A stretch of DNA of 64,000 bases from CAG-217 sp963638105 (lineage in GTDB: Bacteria; Bacillota; Clostridia; Oscillospirales; Acutalibacteraceae), in assembly GCA_963638105.1 (NCBI GenBank), contig CAVHPP010000006.1:1-64000 (forward strand), read 5' to 3'. This document shows, piece after piece, positions 52,793 through 61,698 of the stretch (within the stretch, counting starts at the first letter, position 1; every line of letters starts with the position of its first letter). The notes beneath the pieces were generated by a model that had not been told where the DNA came from, made no database searches, and saw nothing but the letters and a program-made list of their open reading frames with translations. Made by a program: the position numbers and the translations under genes.

Positions 52793-53833
52793 TTACATCC
52801 TGTGATTAAGATATGCGTTGTGGCAGCTGCCCTCACCGGACACCATACAGGCGCCCCGCGGGGTGCCGGGGGTACAGGCCGTGCCAAACAGGGGACAGGC
52901 CGTTGGGGGGATTGCACCGGTGATCACTTGCGCGCACCGACAGCCGCTTTGGGCCGCCGTGTCTGTGGTCAGTTGGGCACTGCCGGCGTCTAAATGTTGG
53001 TACTGGGGGCGCAGCACCAGTCCGGAGCCGGGCAAAATACCCAGTCCTCGCCAGGCGGCGTCCGTAGGCTCAAAGTATTGGTCCACCAGCGCTCGGGCCG
53101 CAGGGTTGCCCTCCGGTCGAACGGCGGCAGGGTAGAGGTTTTTGCACACACCTTGCCCGGCCAAGCGAACCAGCGCGTACAGGCTGCATAGTAGCTCCTC
53201 CCCGGTAAAGCCGCTGATCACAAAGGGCAGACCTTGCGCCGCAGCCAGTTGATGCCAGGGGCCTTCGCCGGTGATGACCGCCACATGGCCGGGGGCCAAA
53301 AAACCGTCAATCTTCGTTTCGCCTTTGCACAGTGCACGCACTGCCGGGGGCATAGTCTTTAGCGCCGTCAGCAGCTGCACATTAGGGATCTGCTCTTTTA
53401 TGATGGTGTCTGCCAGCACCGCATACACCGGGGCGGTGGTCTCAAATCCCACGGCGGCAAACACAAACCGGGCGCCCGGTTCCGCCTTGGCAAGGGACAG
53501 CACTTCCAGCGGAGAATAGACCATTTGCACCCGCCCGCCGGCAGCCACGCACTGCTCCAGCGCCCGGGTACTGCCGGGCACCCGCAGCAGATCGCCAAAG
53601 GTGCACACACACACTCCCGGCTCCATTGCCAAGTGGCACAGCCGGTCAATATAGGCCGATACGCTGACGCACACCGGGCAGCCCGGGCCGCTGATCAGGT
53701 GAATGTGGGGCGACAAAATGGCAGGTATGCCGTTCTCGCTGATGGCGGCGGTATGGGTGCCGCAAATTTCCATAAAAGTCAGCGGCGGACCGTGGTAGTC
53801 GGCCAGCGCCCGGCGAATGTCCGCAAGGTTCAT
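52793..53833 (-). CDS. hypD: Hydrogenase maturation factor HypD
   Basis: The 346-residue protein begins MNLADIRRALADYHG and has the motifs MEICGTHTAAI and SGPGCPVCVS, with CTFGDLLRVPG and the C-terminal iron-sulfur cysteines. It acts with HypC as the scaffold for Fe(CN)2CO assembly. The start ATG overlaps the hypC stop; the longer frame upstream is only the hypC gene read in another frame. Confidence 0.95.
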   Translation of the reverse strand: MNLADIRRALADYHGPPLTFMEICGTHTAAISENGIPAILSPHIHLISGPGCPVCVSVSAYIDRLCHLAMEPGVCVCTFGDLLRVPGSTRALEQCVAAGGRVQMVYSPLEVLSLAKAEPGARFVFAAVGFETTAPVYAVLADTIIKEQIPNVQLLTALKTMPPAVRALCKGETKIDGFLAPGHVAVITGEGPWHQLAAAQGLPFVISGFTGEELLCSLYALVRLAGQGVCKNLYPAAVRPEGNPAARALVDQYFEPTDAAWRGLGILPGSGLVLRPQYQHLDAGSAQLTTDTAAQSGCRCAQVITGAIPPTACPLFGTACTPGTPRGACMVSGEGSCHNAYLNHRM

Positions 53834-54045
53834 AGCAGGGACTCCAGTTCTGCCAGCAGGTCGTTCATCTCCCGGGCCTGGCTTTCGCTGAGCACCTGGA
53901 TTACCAGCCCGGCGTGCACCAGCACCCAGTCGCCCACTTGGGCTTTGACAACGCCCAGGTTGGCAGGCACTCGGTTGCCGCTGTATGCTACTGTGGCGGT
54001 GGTGCCGTTGATGGATAAAATTTTGCCGGGAGCGGCAACGCACAT
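53830..54045 (-). CDS. hypC: Hydrogenase maturation chaperone HypC
   Basis: The 71-residue protein starts MCVAAPGKI, so the essential Cys2 is in place, and ends with the OB-fold pattern VGDWVLVHAGLVIQVL. The first ATG of the frame (54051) is rejected because Cys would not be residue 2 and GGAGGA is better spaced for 54045. It binds the iron precursor with HypD. Confidence 0.93.
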   Translation of the reverse strand: MCVAAPGKILSINGTTATVAYSGNRVPANLGVVKAQVGDWVLVHAGLVIQVLSESQAREMNDLLAELESLL

Positions 54046-54047
54046 AG

Positions 54048-56120
54048 TCATTCCTCCAGTGCCGATATATACGCCTGCCCCAGTGCCAGCGCCCCGTCAC
54101 CGGGGGGCACCTTGCAGGCGGTATAAACGGTGTAGCCCCTGCACCGCAGCAGATCTGCCGTACAGCGGGTCAAAATTTGGTTGGTAAAGCAGCCGCCGGA
54201 GAGCACCACAGTGCTGCGGCGGTAGGCTTGGGCTTGGTTCAGGATCCACCGGGCCAGCCAGTGGTGCAGCCCCAGTGCCAGGGCGGGCACATCTGCCTTT
54301 TGGCACTGCATTTCCTCCAGCAGCTCCCGCGGGGTGCAGGCCGGGTCAAAGGGATAAGCGCCGCTTGCCCGGCGAGCCGCTTGCTCTACCGCGGCGGCGC
54401 ATTGCCCCTCATAGGTGTTGGTATCGCACAGCCCCAGGGCGGCAGCCGCAGCGTCAAACAGGCGCCCTGCGCTGCTGTTTTGCAGCAGGGGTACGCCGGC
54501 GTCTTTCGCTCGGTTCACCAGCGGTTGGGTGCCTAGATAGCAGCTAAGGCACAGTCGGGCGTCTGTTGCCACGCTGTCTCCGGGTGGACAGGTAAAGGGC
54601 GGCAGATGCCCCAGGTGGGTAAAGTGCCCACCGTCAAAGTCAAATACCTCGCTGCCCCAAATTTGGCCGTCGGTGCCGTAGCCGGTGCCGTCCAGAGCAA
54701 AGCACAGAGCCGGTTCGGTCAGTTGGTGCTCCGCCAATACGGCGGCAGCGTGGGCAATATGGTGCTGCACCTGCATATTCGGCGTATAAAACCGGCGGGC
54801 AGTATAGCCCGGGTGCAGGTCTGCGACCACTTTTTCTGCCGTAAAGCCGTGCAGGGCGGCGAAGCGCTCTATATTCTCTTGATAGGCAGCCAGGCAGTCC
54901 GGGTGGTTCAGATCACCAAAGGGTTGGGACAGAAACACATAGCGCCCGGCGTGGTAGCCGAAGGTGGCTTTTAGATCACCGCCCAGACACAAAGTGGTCT
55001 CCTTGGCGGCAAAGGGCAGCCGGATGGCCAGGGGCACATACCCCCTGGCACGGCGAATGTAAGTGGGCTTGCCCTCTGTCACTTGCAGTACAGAGTCGTC
55101 CATGGGGGTCAGGATTGGACGATCGTGACCCAGCACCGGCACACCGAACTGCTGCACGGCTGTATCGTCTGTGCACATAGGCGCACCGCTGATGTTGGCG
55201 CTGGTGGCTACCAGGGGCGAGATCGCCTCCAGCAGCAGAATTTGCAGCGGATTGCAGGGCAGGAACGCGCCCACCCGGTCACTGCCGCAGGTGATCTCTG
55301 TCGGCAGCGGTCGCTTGCTTTCCAGCAGCACAATGGGTCGGGCGGCAGACAGCAGCAGCTCCTCCTCCGCCCGGCTCACCCGGCAATACTGCCGCACTTC
55401 TTCTATATTGCGAAACAGCACCGCAAAGGGCTTTTGCCCCCGGTGCTTGATTTGCCGTATTTTTGCCACGGCCGGCGGATTTGCAGCGTTGGCGCACAGG
55501 TGATAGCCGCCAATGCCCTTGACTGCTACCACTTCTCCCTGCCGCAGCAGTTGGGCGGCTGTCTCTATGTCCATGGTCAGCTGCGGTCCACAGTGGGGGC
55601 AGGCAATGGTCTGGGCGTGGCAGCGCCGGTCTGCGGGGGTGGTATATTCCGCCCGGCAGTCCGGGCAAAGAGAAAAGCGCCCCATCACCGTGCGTTCCCG
55701 GTCATAAGGCAGGGCCTCCATAACCGTGTACCGCGGTCCGCAGTGAATACAGGTGATGAATGGGTGCCGATAGCGCCGATTCTTCGGATCCAGCAACTCT
55801 CGTTGGCAGTCCGGGCAGGTGGCCAGGTCCGGGGGCAGAAAAGGCAGACCCCGGGCACGACGGCTGTGGATGATGGTAAAGTCCGGGAATGACTTGAACG
55901 GCAGTTCATTCACTTCATATTGGTAGATGGAAAAGGCGCGGCACAGCCGCTTTGCGAAGACGGTGAGCGCCGCGCCCTCTCCGGTGGCGGTGACGGTCAC
56001 CCGACCGCCGGTGTTGCACACCGTGCCGGTGATCCCCAGTTCCGTAGCCAGTCGCAGGGCGGTGGGGCGAAAACCCATACCCTGCACAATGCCGCTAAAG
56101 ATATATTCTTTCGTGATCAT
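54048..56120 (-). CDS. hypF: Carbamoyltransferase HypF
   Basis: The 690-residue protein starts with an acylphosphatase domain (FSGIVQGMGFRPTALRL), has zinc motifs (CPDCQ, CIHCGP, CPDCR, CPHCGP), a YrdC-like domain (KGIGGYHLCANA) and a Kae1-like domain (HHIAHAAA, ALDGTGYG). It makes the carbamoyl group for CN on HypE. It overlaps echF by four bases, and hypC starts two bases after its stop. Confidence 0.95.
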   Translation of the reverse strand: MITKEYIFSGIVQGMGFRPTALRLATELGITGTVCNTGGRVTVTATGEGAALTVFAKRLCRAFSIYQYEVNELPFKSFPDFTIIHSRRARGLPFLPPDLATCPDCQRELLDPKNRRYRHPFITCIHCGPRYTVMEALPYDRERTVMGRFSLCPDCRAEYTTPADRRCHAQTIACPHCGPQLTMDIETAAQLLRQGEVVAVKGIGGYHLCANAANPPAVAKIRQIKHRGQKPFAVLFRNIEEVRQYCRVSRAEEELLLSAARPIVLLESKRPLPTEITCGSDRVGAFLPCNPLQILLLEAISPLVATSANISGAPMCTDDTAVQQFGVPVLGHDRPILTPMDDSVLQVTEGKPTYIRRARGYVPLAIRLPFAAKETTLCLGGDLKATFGYHAGRYVFLSQPFGDLNHPDCLAAYQENIERFAALHGFTAEKVVADLHPGYTARRFYTPNMQVQHHIAHAAAVLAEHQLTEPALCFALDGTGYGTDGQIWGSEVFDFDGGHFTHLGHLPPFTCPPGDSVATDARLCLSCYLGTQPLVNRAKDAGVPLLQNSSAGRLFDAAAAALGLCDTNTYEGQCAAAVEQAARRASGAYPFDPACTPRELLEEMQCQKADVPALALGLHHWLARWILNQAQAYRRSTVVLSGGCFTNQILTRCTADLLRCRGYTVYTACKVPPGDGALALGQAYISALEE

Positions 56121-56719
56121 ACAGGTTTGGTATAGGCTTCCGTGCCGGCAGCGCCGTCGTCCGGGGTAAAGGACAGGGCGTGAAACTTGAGGCACGCATC
56201 AATACAAGCGCCGCACTGCACGCAGGCGCTGTGGTCAATGACCCAGGTGTGGCTCTCCTTGCGGTCCACGGTGATGGCGCTTTGGGGACACTTGCGGGCA
56301 CACAGGCCGCAGAGAATGCACTTCTCCATATCGTTGACGATCTTGCCGCTTTGGGGCGCCGCTTCTTCTTTCTGCTCCGGTTGGGGCTTTTGGTACACAT
56401 CCACCAGCTTTTTCGGTCCCGGCGGGGTGTAGCCCGGCTGCATTTCCAGGCAGTGCTTGGGGCAGCCGGTGGTACAGTCTGCGCACTGCACGCAGCCCAT
56501 ACGGTCAATGCTCCAAGTACCGGCAGCCCGGTCCACGGTAATGGCGCCGGAGGGGCATTTGCGGCTGCACAGCCCGCAGAGAATACAGGCGTCCATATCA
56601 ATTTCCACATGGCCGCGGCTGCGTGCCGGGTATTCCCGGGGCACCTGCGGGTACTGCCGGGTGGCAGGCTTGGAAAACAGGTTCTTCAGCGCCGTGCGGG
56701 TAAAATCCATAAATGCCAT
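56117..56719 (-). CDS. echF: Ech hydrogenase ferredoxin subunit with four [4Fe-4S] motifs
   Basis: The 200-residue protein has two tandem copies of a di-cluster ferredoxin: residues 36-93 (CILCGLCSRKCP, CVQCADCTTGCP) and 125-183 (CILCGLCARKCP, CVQCGACIDAC). Usual EchF has one copy. It passes electrons between ferredoxin and the small subunit. RBS AAGGAGG precedes the ATG at 56719. It follows echE by ten bases. Confidence 0.85.
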   Translation of the reverse strand: MAFMDFTRTALKNLFSKPATRQYPQVPREYPARSRGHVEIDMDACILCGLCSRKCPSGAITVDRAAGTWSIDRMGCVQCADCTTGCPKHCLEMQPGYTPPGPKKLVDVYQKPQPEQKEEAAPQSGKIVNDMEKCILCGLCARKCPQSAITVDRKESHTWVIDHSACVQCGACIDACLKFHALSFTPDDGAAGTEAYTKPV

Positions 56720-56729
56720 AAGAACCTCC

Positions 56730-57809
56730 TTACCGCTCCGTGCAGCTAATGCACGGGTCAATGGTCAGAATCTGCAACGGCACATCTGCCAGCTCGCTGC
56801 CGGGCAAAATGTGCAAGAGTGCATACAAATTGGTAAAGGTAGGGGTGCGCACGCGAAAGCGCTCCAAAAACTTGGTGCCGTTGGCTTTCGTATAATAGAA
56901 CGCCTCGCCCCGGGGCTGCTCCACCCGCACAATGGCCTCGCCCTTGGGCATACCTTTAATGGGCACGGTCAGTTCAGAGTCGGGCACCTTGGCTGCCAGT
57001 TGGCGGATAATGCCAATGGACTGGAAAAGCTCGCCAATACGCACCCGGCAGCGGGCGTAGCCGTCGCAGTCGGTACTGGTGATGATATCAAATTCCGCGT
57101 CGCCGTAGGCTTCATACCCCAGCTTACGGGTGTCAATCTCTATGCCGGAGGCACGGGCCATGGGCCCTACGGCGCCGTACAGCAGCGCCTGCTCCTTGGT
57201 GAGCACGCCTACACCCCGCAGGCGGCTTTGCACACTGTAATCGTTCAAAAAAACATGGGCAAGGCTTTGCAGCTCCTTTTCCATATCGTCAAAGATGGCA
57301 ACAAAGCTTTTCAGCATATCGCTGTCCATATCTTTCAGCACGCCGCCGATGGTGTTGACGCTAAAGATCACTCGCCCGCCGGTGGAGGCCTCAAACATAT
57401 CCAGCACTTTTTCCCGCATACGCCAGCACTGCATAAACAGGGCGTCAAAGCCAAAGGCGTCCGCCAACAGGCCCAGCCACAGCAGATGGGAATGGACCCG
57501 GCTCATCTCGCCCCAAATGGTGCGCAGATATTTGGCTCTGGGCGGCACTTCTGCGCCAAAGATCTGCTCCAGGGTCTCGCAATAGGCCATGCCGTGCTTA
57601 AAGGAGCAAATGCCGCAAATGCGCTCCACCACATATTGATAGTCATGGAAGTCCCGACGACCGGCCAGTTCTTCCAGTCCCCGATGGACAAAGCCGATGG
57701 AGGGGATGGCCTCTACCACCTTTTCGTCCTCTAAAACCAAATCCAGATGAATAGGCTCCGGCAGCACCGGGTGCTGCGGGCCAAAGGGCACGATGGTGCG
57801 ATTAGCCAT
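56730..57809 (-). CDS. echE: [NiFe] hydrogenase large subunit (Ech type)
   Basis: The 359-residue protein has both metal-binding CxxC motifs: RICGIC (L1, about residue 65) and DPCISC (L2, at the end). It is the H2-reacting subunit homologous to NuoD. The chain stops at DPCISCTER, with no residues beyond to be cut off, unlike many [NiFe] large subunits. The start is chosen for GGAGGT seven bases upstream; it overlaps echD by eight bases. Confidence 0.95.
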   Translation of the reverse strand: MANRTIVPFGPQHPVLPEPIHLDLVLEDEKVVEAIPSIGFVHRGLEELAGRRDFHDYQYVVERICGICSFKHGMAYCETLEQIFGAEVPPRAKYLRTIWGEMSRVHSHLLWLGLLADAFGFDALFMQCWRMREKVLDMFEASTGGRVIFSVNTIGGVLKDMDSDMLKSFVAIFDDMEKELQSLAHVFLNDYSVQSRLRGVGVLTKEQALLYGAVGPMARASGIEIDTRKLGYEAYGDAEFDIITSTDCDGYARCRVRIGELFQSIGIIRQLAAKVPDSELTVPIKGMPKGEAIVRVEQPRGEAFYYTKANGTKFLERFRVRTPTFTNLYALLHILPGSELADVPLQILTIDPCISCTER

Positions 57810-58203
57810 TCTCTGCACCTCCCTCCGCTTTTTTCACGATGGTTACGTTCTCACCCATAGGGGCCTTGCAAAAGGGCGTTTCTTTGTCTATTCGGTAAAA
57901 TTTGCCGTGGAAATCCAGGTTGATACAGTCAATATCCACTCCGAACAGCTCGGCGATCTCATTCTCAAACAGCGCCGCGGAGGGAAAAATATCCGAGATG
58001 GAGTTGATGATCTCGCCTGACTGCACGAACACCCGAAAGTTGTCCATTTGGTAGTCCTTGGCAACGGAATAGATCAGCTCCGTGCCATCTTCTCTTCCGG
58101 TGGCGCCGATCTGTACCAGTCGAAAGCCGGCGCGCAGGTGCTCCAGCATCATTCGGTACAGGGTCTTGATGTCCACATCTTCAATGGTGTAGCTTGGGTT
58201 CAT
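57802..58203 (-). CDS. echD: Ech hydrogenase subunit D (NuoC-like)
   Basis: The 133-residue protein has the NuoC/HycE-N signature ENEIAELFGVDIDCINLDFHGK near its end. It bridges the small and large subunits. It overlaps echC (by four bases) and echE (by eight). Confidence 0.9.
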   Translation of the reverse strand: MNPSYTIEDVDIKTLYRMMLEHLRAGFRLVQIGATGREDGTELIYSVAKDYQMDNFRVFVQSGEIINSISDIFPSAALFENEIAELFGVDIDCINLDFHGKFYRIDKETPFCKAPMGENVTIVKKAEGGAENG

Positions 58204-58637
58204 TCTGCGGCCTCCTTTCGGCGTTCGCTTTTTTCTTGCAGCAGGGCCAGGGATTGCACCACGCCGTCAATAATACTCTCCGGCCGCGCGGCGCACCCGG
58301 GCACATAAATATCTACGGGGATCACTTTGTCCACCCCGCCCAGTACATTGTAGCAGTCCTTGAACACGCCGCCGTTGCAGGCGCACACCCCAATGGCGCA
58401 CACCACCTTTGGCTCGTTCATCTGCTCGTAGATCTGGCGCACTACCGGCGCGTTTTGGTGGTTGACGGAGCCGGTGATCAGCAAAATATCCGCGTGCTTG
58501 GGGTTGCCGGTGTTGATGACCCCGAACCGCTCTACATCATAGAGGGGGGTCAAACAGGCCAGCACCTCAATGTCGCAGCCGTTGCAGGAGGTGCCGTCGT
58601 AGTGCATAATCCACGGCGATTTGGTTACATTCGGCAT
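58200..58637 (-). CDS. echC: Ech hydrogenase small subunit (NuoB-like)
   Basis: The 145-residue protein has the [4Fe-4S] cysteines of the small subunit: GTSCNGCD, GVCACNGG and VPGCAARPE. It transfers electrons from EchF to EchE. RBS AAGGGGG precedes ATG 58637. Confidence 0.94.
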   Translation of the reverse strand: MPNVTKSPWIMHYDGTSCNGCDIEVLACLTPLYDVERFGVINTGNPKHADILLITGSVNHQNAPVVRQIYEQMNEPKVVCAIGVCACNGGVFKDCYNVLGGVDKVIPVDIYVPGCAARPESIIDGVVQSLALLQEKSERRKEAAE

Positions 58638-58639
58638 AC

Positions 58640-59524
58640 TTATACCCCCTTTAGCACTTGCAAAACAAAGATGTTGATGACCCCGATGATCATGGTCACC
58701 GCCCAAGTGGTTTTGAACATACGCTGCCACTTGAGGCGGGCGTTGGTGTTGTCAATGAGGATTTCCAGGAAGTAGGACAACACCACAGCCACCGCTGCCA
58801 ACGCATAGCTCCAGGGCTTGCCGTTGATGAAAAACAGGGCGATAATGCCCATTAAAAATACGTTCTCATACCAGTGGCTTACCTCCACGATCAGGAGGGT
58901 TACGCCGTTAAATTCGGTAGTCAGCCCCTTGACCATCTCTTGATGGGCGTGGTGGCTGGTGGACAGGTCAAAGGGGTGCTTGCGCAGCTTGATGGTGAGA
59001 ATGAACAAGAAGCCGCAAAACACGCCGGGCAGGTACACAATCGGCGGCAGGCCGCTTGACCGCACAATGTCGCTGACCTTAAAGCTGCCGGTGGCCAGAT
59101 AAAAACCCACGGCGGTGAGCAGCACCATCGGCTCATAGGCCATGGTTTGCAGCATCTCCCGGTTGGCACCCATCGCCGCATAGGGGCTGTTACAGGTGGT
59201 GGCCGCCAGGATCAGACACAGGTTGGCGGTGGTCAGGGCAAAAAAGATCAGCAGCAGATCGCCGCCGCCGAAAAACAGCGCGCCGGTAAAAATAACGAAA
59301 ATCAAGAAGCTTACATGGCAGACGATCTGAATGTGGTTCATATACTTGGTTTCTTTGCCCAGCAGCTTGCCCACATCGTAGAAGGACTGGAACAGCGGCG
59401 GACCTTGGCGCCCTTGCATACGGGCGGTGGCTTTGCGGTCCACACCTTGCAGCAGACCGCCCACGCCCGGCGCCAGCAGAATATACAGCGCCACACTGAT
59501 GGCGGCAACAGCAGCATGACTCAT
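58640..59524 (-). CDS. echB: Ech hydrogenase membrane subunit (NuoH-like)
   Basis: The 294-residue membrane protein begins MSHAAVAAISVALYILLAPG and carries GRQGPPLFQSFYDVGKLL, typical of NuoH/HyfC/EchB. It links the peripheral arm to the ion channel. The ATG overlaps the echA stop by four bases. Confidence 0.93.
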   Translation of the reverse strand: MSHAAVAAISVALYILLAPGVGGLLQGVDRKATARMQGRQGPPLFQSFYDVGKLLGKETKYMNHIQIVCHVSFLIFVIFTGALFFGGGDLLLIFFALTTANLCLILAATTCNSPYAAMGANREMLQTMAYEPMVLLTAVGFYLATGSFKVSDIVRSSGLPPIVYLPGVFCGFLFILTIKLRKHPFDLSTSHHAHQEMVKGLTTEFNGVTLLIVEVSHWYENVFLMGIIALFFINGKPWSYALAAVAVVLSYFLEILIDNTNARLKWQRMFKTTWAVTMIIGVINIFVLQVLKGV

Positions 59525-61443
59525 CGCACCGCACCTCCTAACGCAATGACGGTATAAATTAAGATGGCTGCCGTGGAGAGCACCACGCTGGGGTTCCACA
59601 GCTTGGCCGCACCGAACAGGTCGGTCAAGTACCAGTTGGTGATCCAGGAGTGCTTGGGCTCGCCCATGGCGTCATAGAAATAAGTCTGCTTGCCGGTATT
59701 CACGCCGGCAAGGTATGTGTCTTCAAAGGTAATGTGAGAGCGGCGCAGCAGAATCATCGTCACCATAGGCACCACAAAGATCAGCACCAACATAATGATC
59801 ATAATGAGAATATTGTCGCTGGACAGCACCGCCGAGGCGTGGCCGTACACACCGGCCAGGTACGGGGTCACCACGAATTTAGACACTGCCGGGAATGCAA
59901 AGCACAGCAGCACCATCAGTACCGAGTGAATGAGCAGAGAAGTCCACTGATCCCCGGAGGTTGTGTTTTTTTGGCGGGTGTCCTTTCGGTTCCAGGAAAG
60001 CACGGTGGCCACCCATTTGGTCCAGTAAAACAGGGTGGTGGCGGAGCCGAAGCAGATAAACAGCACCAAGATAATAGAGCCGCTGTCCACAAAGGCTTTT
60101 AGCGCCGCCCACTTGGAGATAAGCATGCCAAAGGGTGCCAGGAACATACCGGCAATGCCGATGGAAAGGGTCAGCGCCAGCCGCGGGTGCCGGGCAATCA
60201 GCCCGTGCATGGACTCAATATCCCGGCTGCCGGTGGCGTTCTCAATGGCACCCACCGTTTGAAACAGCAGGGATTTGGATACTGCGTGGAAGATCAGCAA
60301 CAGAACAGCGGCCCATACCGTCTCCTGTCGGCCTACACCGGCACAGGCGGCGATCAGTCCCAGGTTGGAGATGGTAGAGTAGGCCAGCACAGCCTTGCCG
60401 TCACTGACGGTAATGGCAAGCATAGAAGTAATGAGAAAGGTAAAGCCGCCCACAAGACTCACCATAGAACCGGCATAGGTGCCGTGCATCACCGGCGCCA
60501 GGCGGATCAGCAGGTACACACCGGCCTTCACCATCGTGGCGCTGTGCAACAGCGCAGAGGAGGGCGTGGGCGCCACCATGGCCCCCAGCAGCCAGCGGGA
60601 GAAAGGCAATTGTGCGCTCTTGGTCAGTGCAGCAAAGGCCAGCAAAATCACCGGCGCTACCACCAGCTTGCCGTCGCACAGGATCAGGCTTTGCAGGTCT
60701 GTGATTCCAAAGCGCACCCCTGCCCAAAAGATAGCTGCTGCAAATCCAAGCCCGCCCAGCAGATTCATCCACAGGGCACGGAAGCTGTTTTGCACCGCCT
60801 CTTTGGTGCGGGTGTAGCCGATCAGCAGAAAGGACACAATGCTGGTGATCTCCCAAAAGAAATAGAGCCATAACAGACTGTTGGACAGCACCAGACCAAA
60901 CATGGCACCTAAGAATACATACAGCATGGCAAAGAAAAAGCGACGCCGATCGGTATATTCCTTATGATGGTTATGGTAATCGCGCATATAGCCGACTGCA
61001 TATACTGTGATGAGTGTGCCTACAATGGCGATGATCAGCACCATAATCACGGTCAATTGGTCTGCAAACAGGTTATAGGGCTGTACGGCAGGCTTATAGC
61101 CTCCCAGTTCATACACAAAGGTCAGCGCCGTCTGGGCAATGGACAGCACCGCCACATAGTAGCGCCGGTACTTGATGCCGAGGACGGTGATCAGCACCGC
61201 AAAGCCGGCCTCCAGCGCCAGCATGGTATGGTCAATGATCCCGCCGCTCTGTAAAAAGCGCAGCTGCAAATTCTCCCCCGAGAAGAAACACACGGCAAAG
61301 GCCACGGCGCTGATCATCAGCACGCCGGCGCTGCCATAGACGATCAGCCGGCGCACACGGTCGCTGCCGCACAATGCCAGCAACAGGGCGCTGACAAAGG
61401 GCAGAAGTACCAGGATTGCCAGCAAAATCTGCATCTGTTCCAT
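59521..61443 (-). CDS. echA: Ech hydrogenase ion-pumping subunit (NuoL-like)
   Basis: The 640-residue protein has about 16 membrane segments and the antiporter motifs WEITSIVSFLLIGYTRT (Glu), ALTKSAQLPFSRWL (Lys) and APTPSSALLHSATMVKAG. It moves H+ or Na+ across the membrane. It is the first gene of the ech-hyp operon. Confidence 0.95.
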   Translation of the reverse strand: MEQMQILLAILVLLPFVSALLLALCGSDRVRRLIVYGSAGVLMISAVAFAVCFFSGENLQLRFLQSGGIIDHTMLALEAGFAVLITVLGIKYRRYYVAVLSIAQTALTFVYELGGYKPAVQPYNLFADQLTVIMVLIIAIVGTLITVYAVGYMRDYHNHHKEYTDRRRFFFAMLYVFLGAMFGLVLSNSLLWLYFFWEITSIVSFLLIGYTRTKEAVQNSFRALWMNLLGGLGFAAAIFWAGVRFGITDLQSLILCDGKLVVAPVILLAFAALTKSAQLPFSRWLLGAMVAPTPSSALLHSATMVKAGVYLLIRLAPVMHGTYAGSMVSLVGGFTFLITSMLAITVSDGKAVLAYSTISNLGLIAACAGVGRQETVWAAVLLLIFHAVSKSLLFQTVGAIENATGSRDIESMHGLIARHPRLALTLSIGIAGMFLAPFGMLISKWAALKAFVDSGSIILVLFICFGSATTLFYWTKWVATVLSWNRKDTRQKNTTSGDQWTSLLIHSVLMVLLCFAFPAVSKFVVTPYLAGVYGHASAVLSSDNILIMIIMLVLIFVVPMVTMILLRRSHITFEDTYLAGVNTGKQTYFYDAMGEPKHSWITNWYLTDLFGAAKLWNPSVVLSTAAILIYTVIALGGAVR

Positions 61444-61471
61444 GGTTTCGTCTTTCTCCTTGCATAAGTTA

Positions 61472-61493
61472 TAATATTATAATTATAATATTA
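61472..61493. promoter_or_regulatory. Perfect 22-bp AT palindrome over the ech -10
   Basis: The stretch 61472-61493 (TAATATTATAA and its mirror complement) equals its own reverse complement. It covers the -10 of the ech promoter. The overlapping 61469-61482 (TTATAATATTATAA) is a second palindrome. Confidence 0.6.
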
Positions 61494-61516
61494 ACACGAA
61501 CGGAAGCACCGGTCAA
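61488..61516 (-). promoter_or_regulatory. Promoter of the ech-hyp operon
   Basis: On the minus strand TTGACC (61511-61516) and TAATAT (61488-61493) with 17-bp spacer. Confidence 0.6.
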
Positions 61517-61638
61517 TAAGGAAAAAATAATGGACGACGAACCGGCAATTTTGTCCGGTTTTCGACGCCAAAAAGCACCAATGGAAAAATGCACAAGAAA
61601 AGGCAAAAAAAGAGTGACAATTTAGTTACAAATTCCTG

Positions 61639-61667
61639 TTGCCTTTTTGTATCAGGTGCTATATAAT
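61639..61667 (+). promoter_or_regulatory. Promoter of the deacetylase gene
   Basis: TTGCCT at 61639-61644 and TATAAT at 61662-61667, 17-bp spacer, the same pattern as before the amidohydrolase gene. Confidence 0.65.
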
Positions 61668-61698
61668 CAACTTGATTAAGAGAGGAGGTTGTCTGATT

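Noticed and set aside
52793..54100. A 435-residue form of HypD with an 89-residue N-terminal extension
   Set aside because: The extension is the hypC gene read in another frame; the true start overlaps the hypC stop at 53833.
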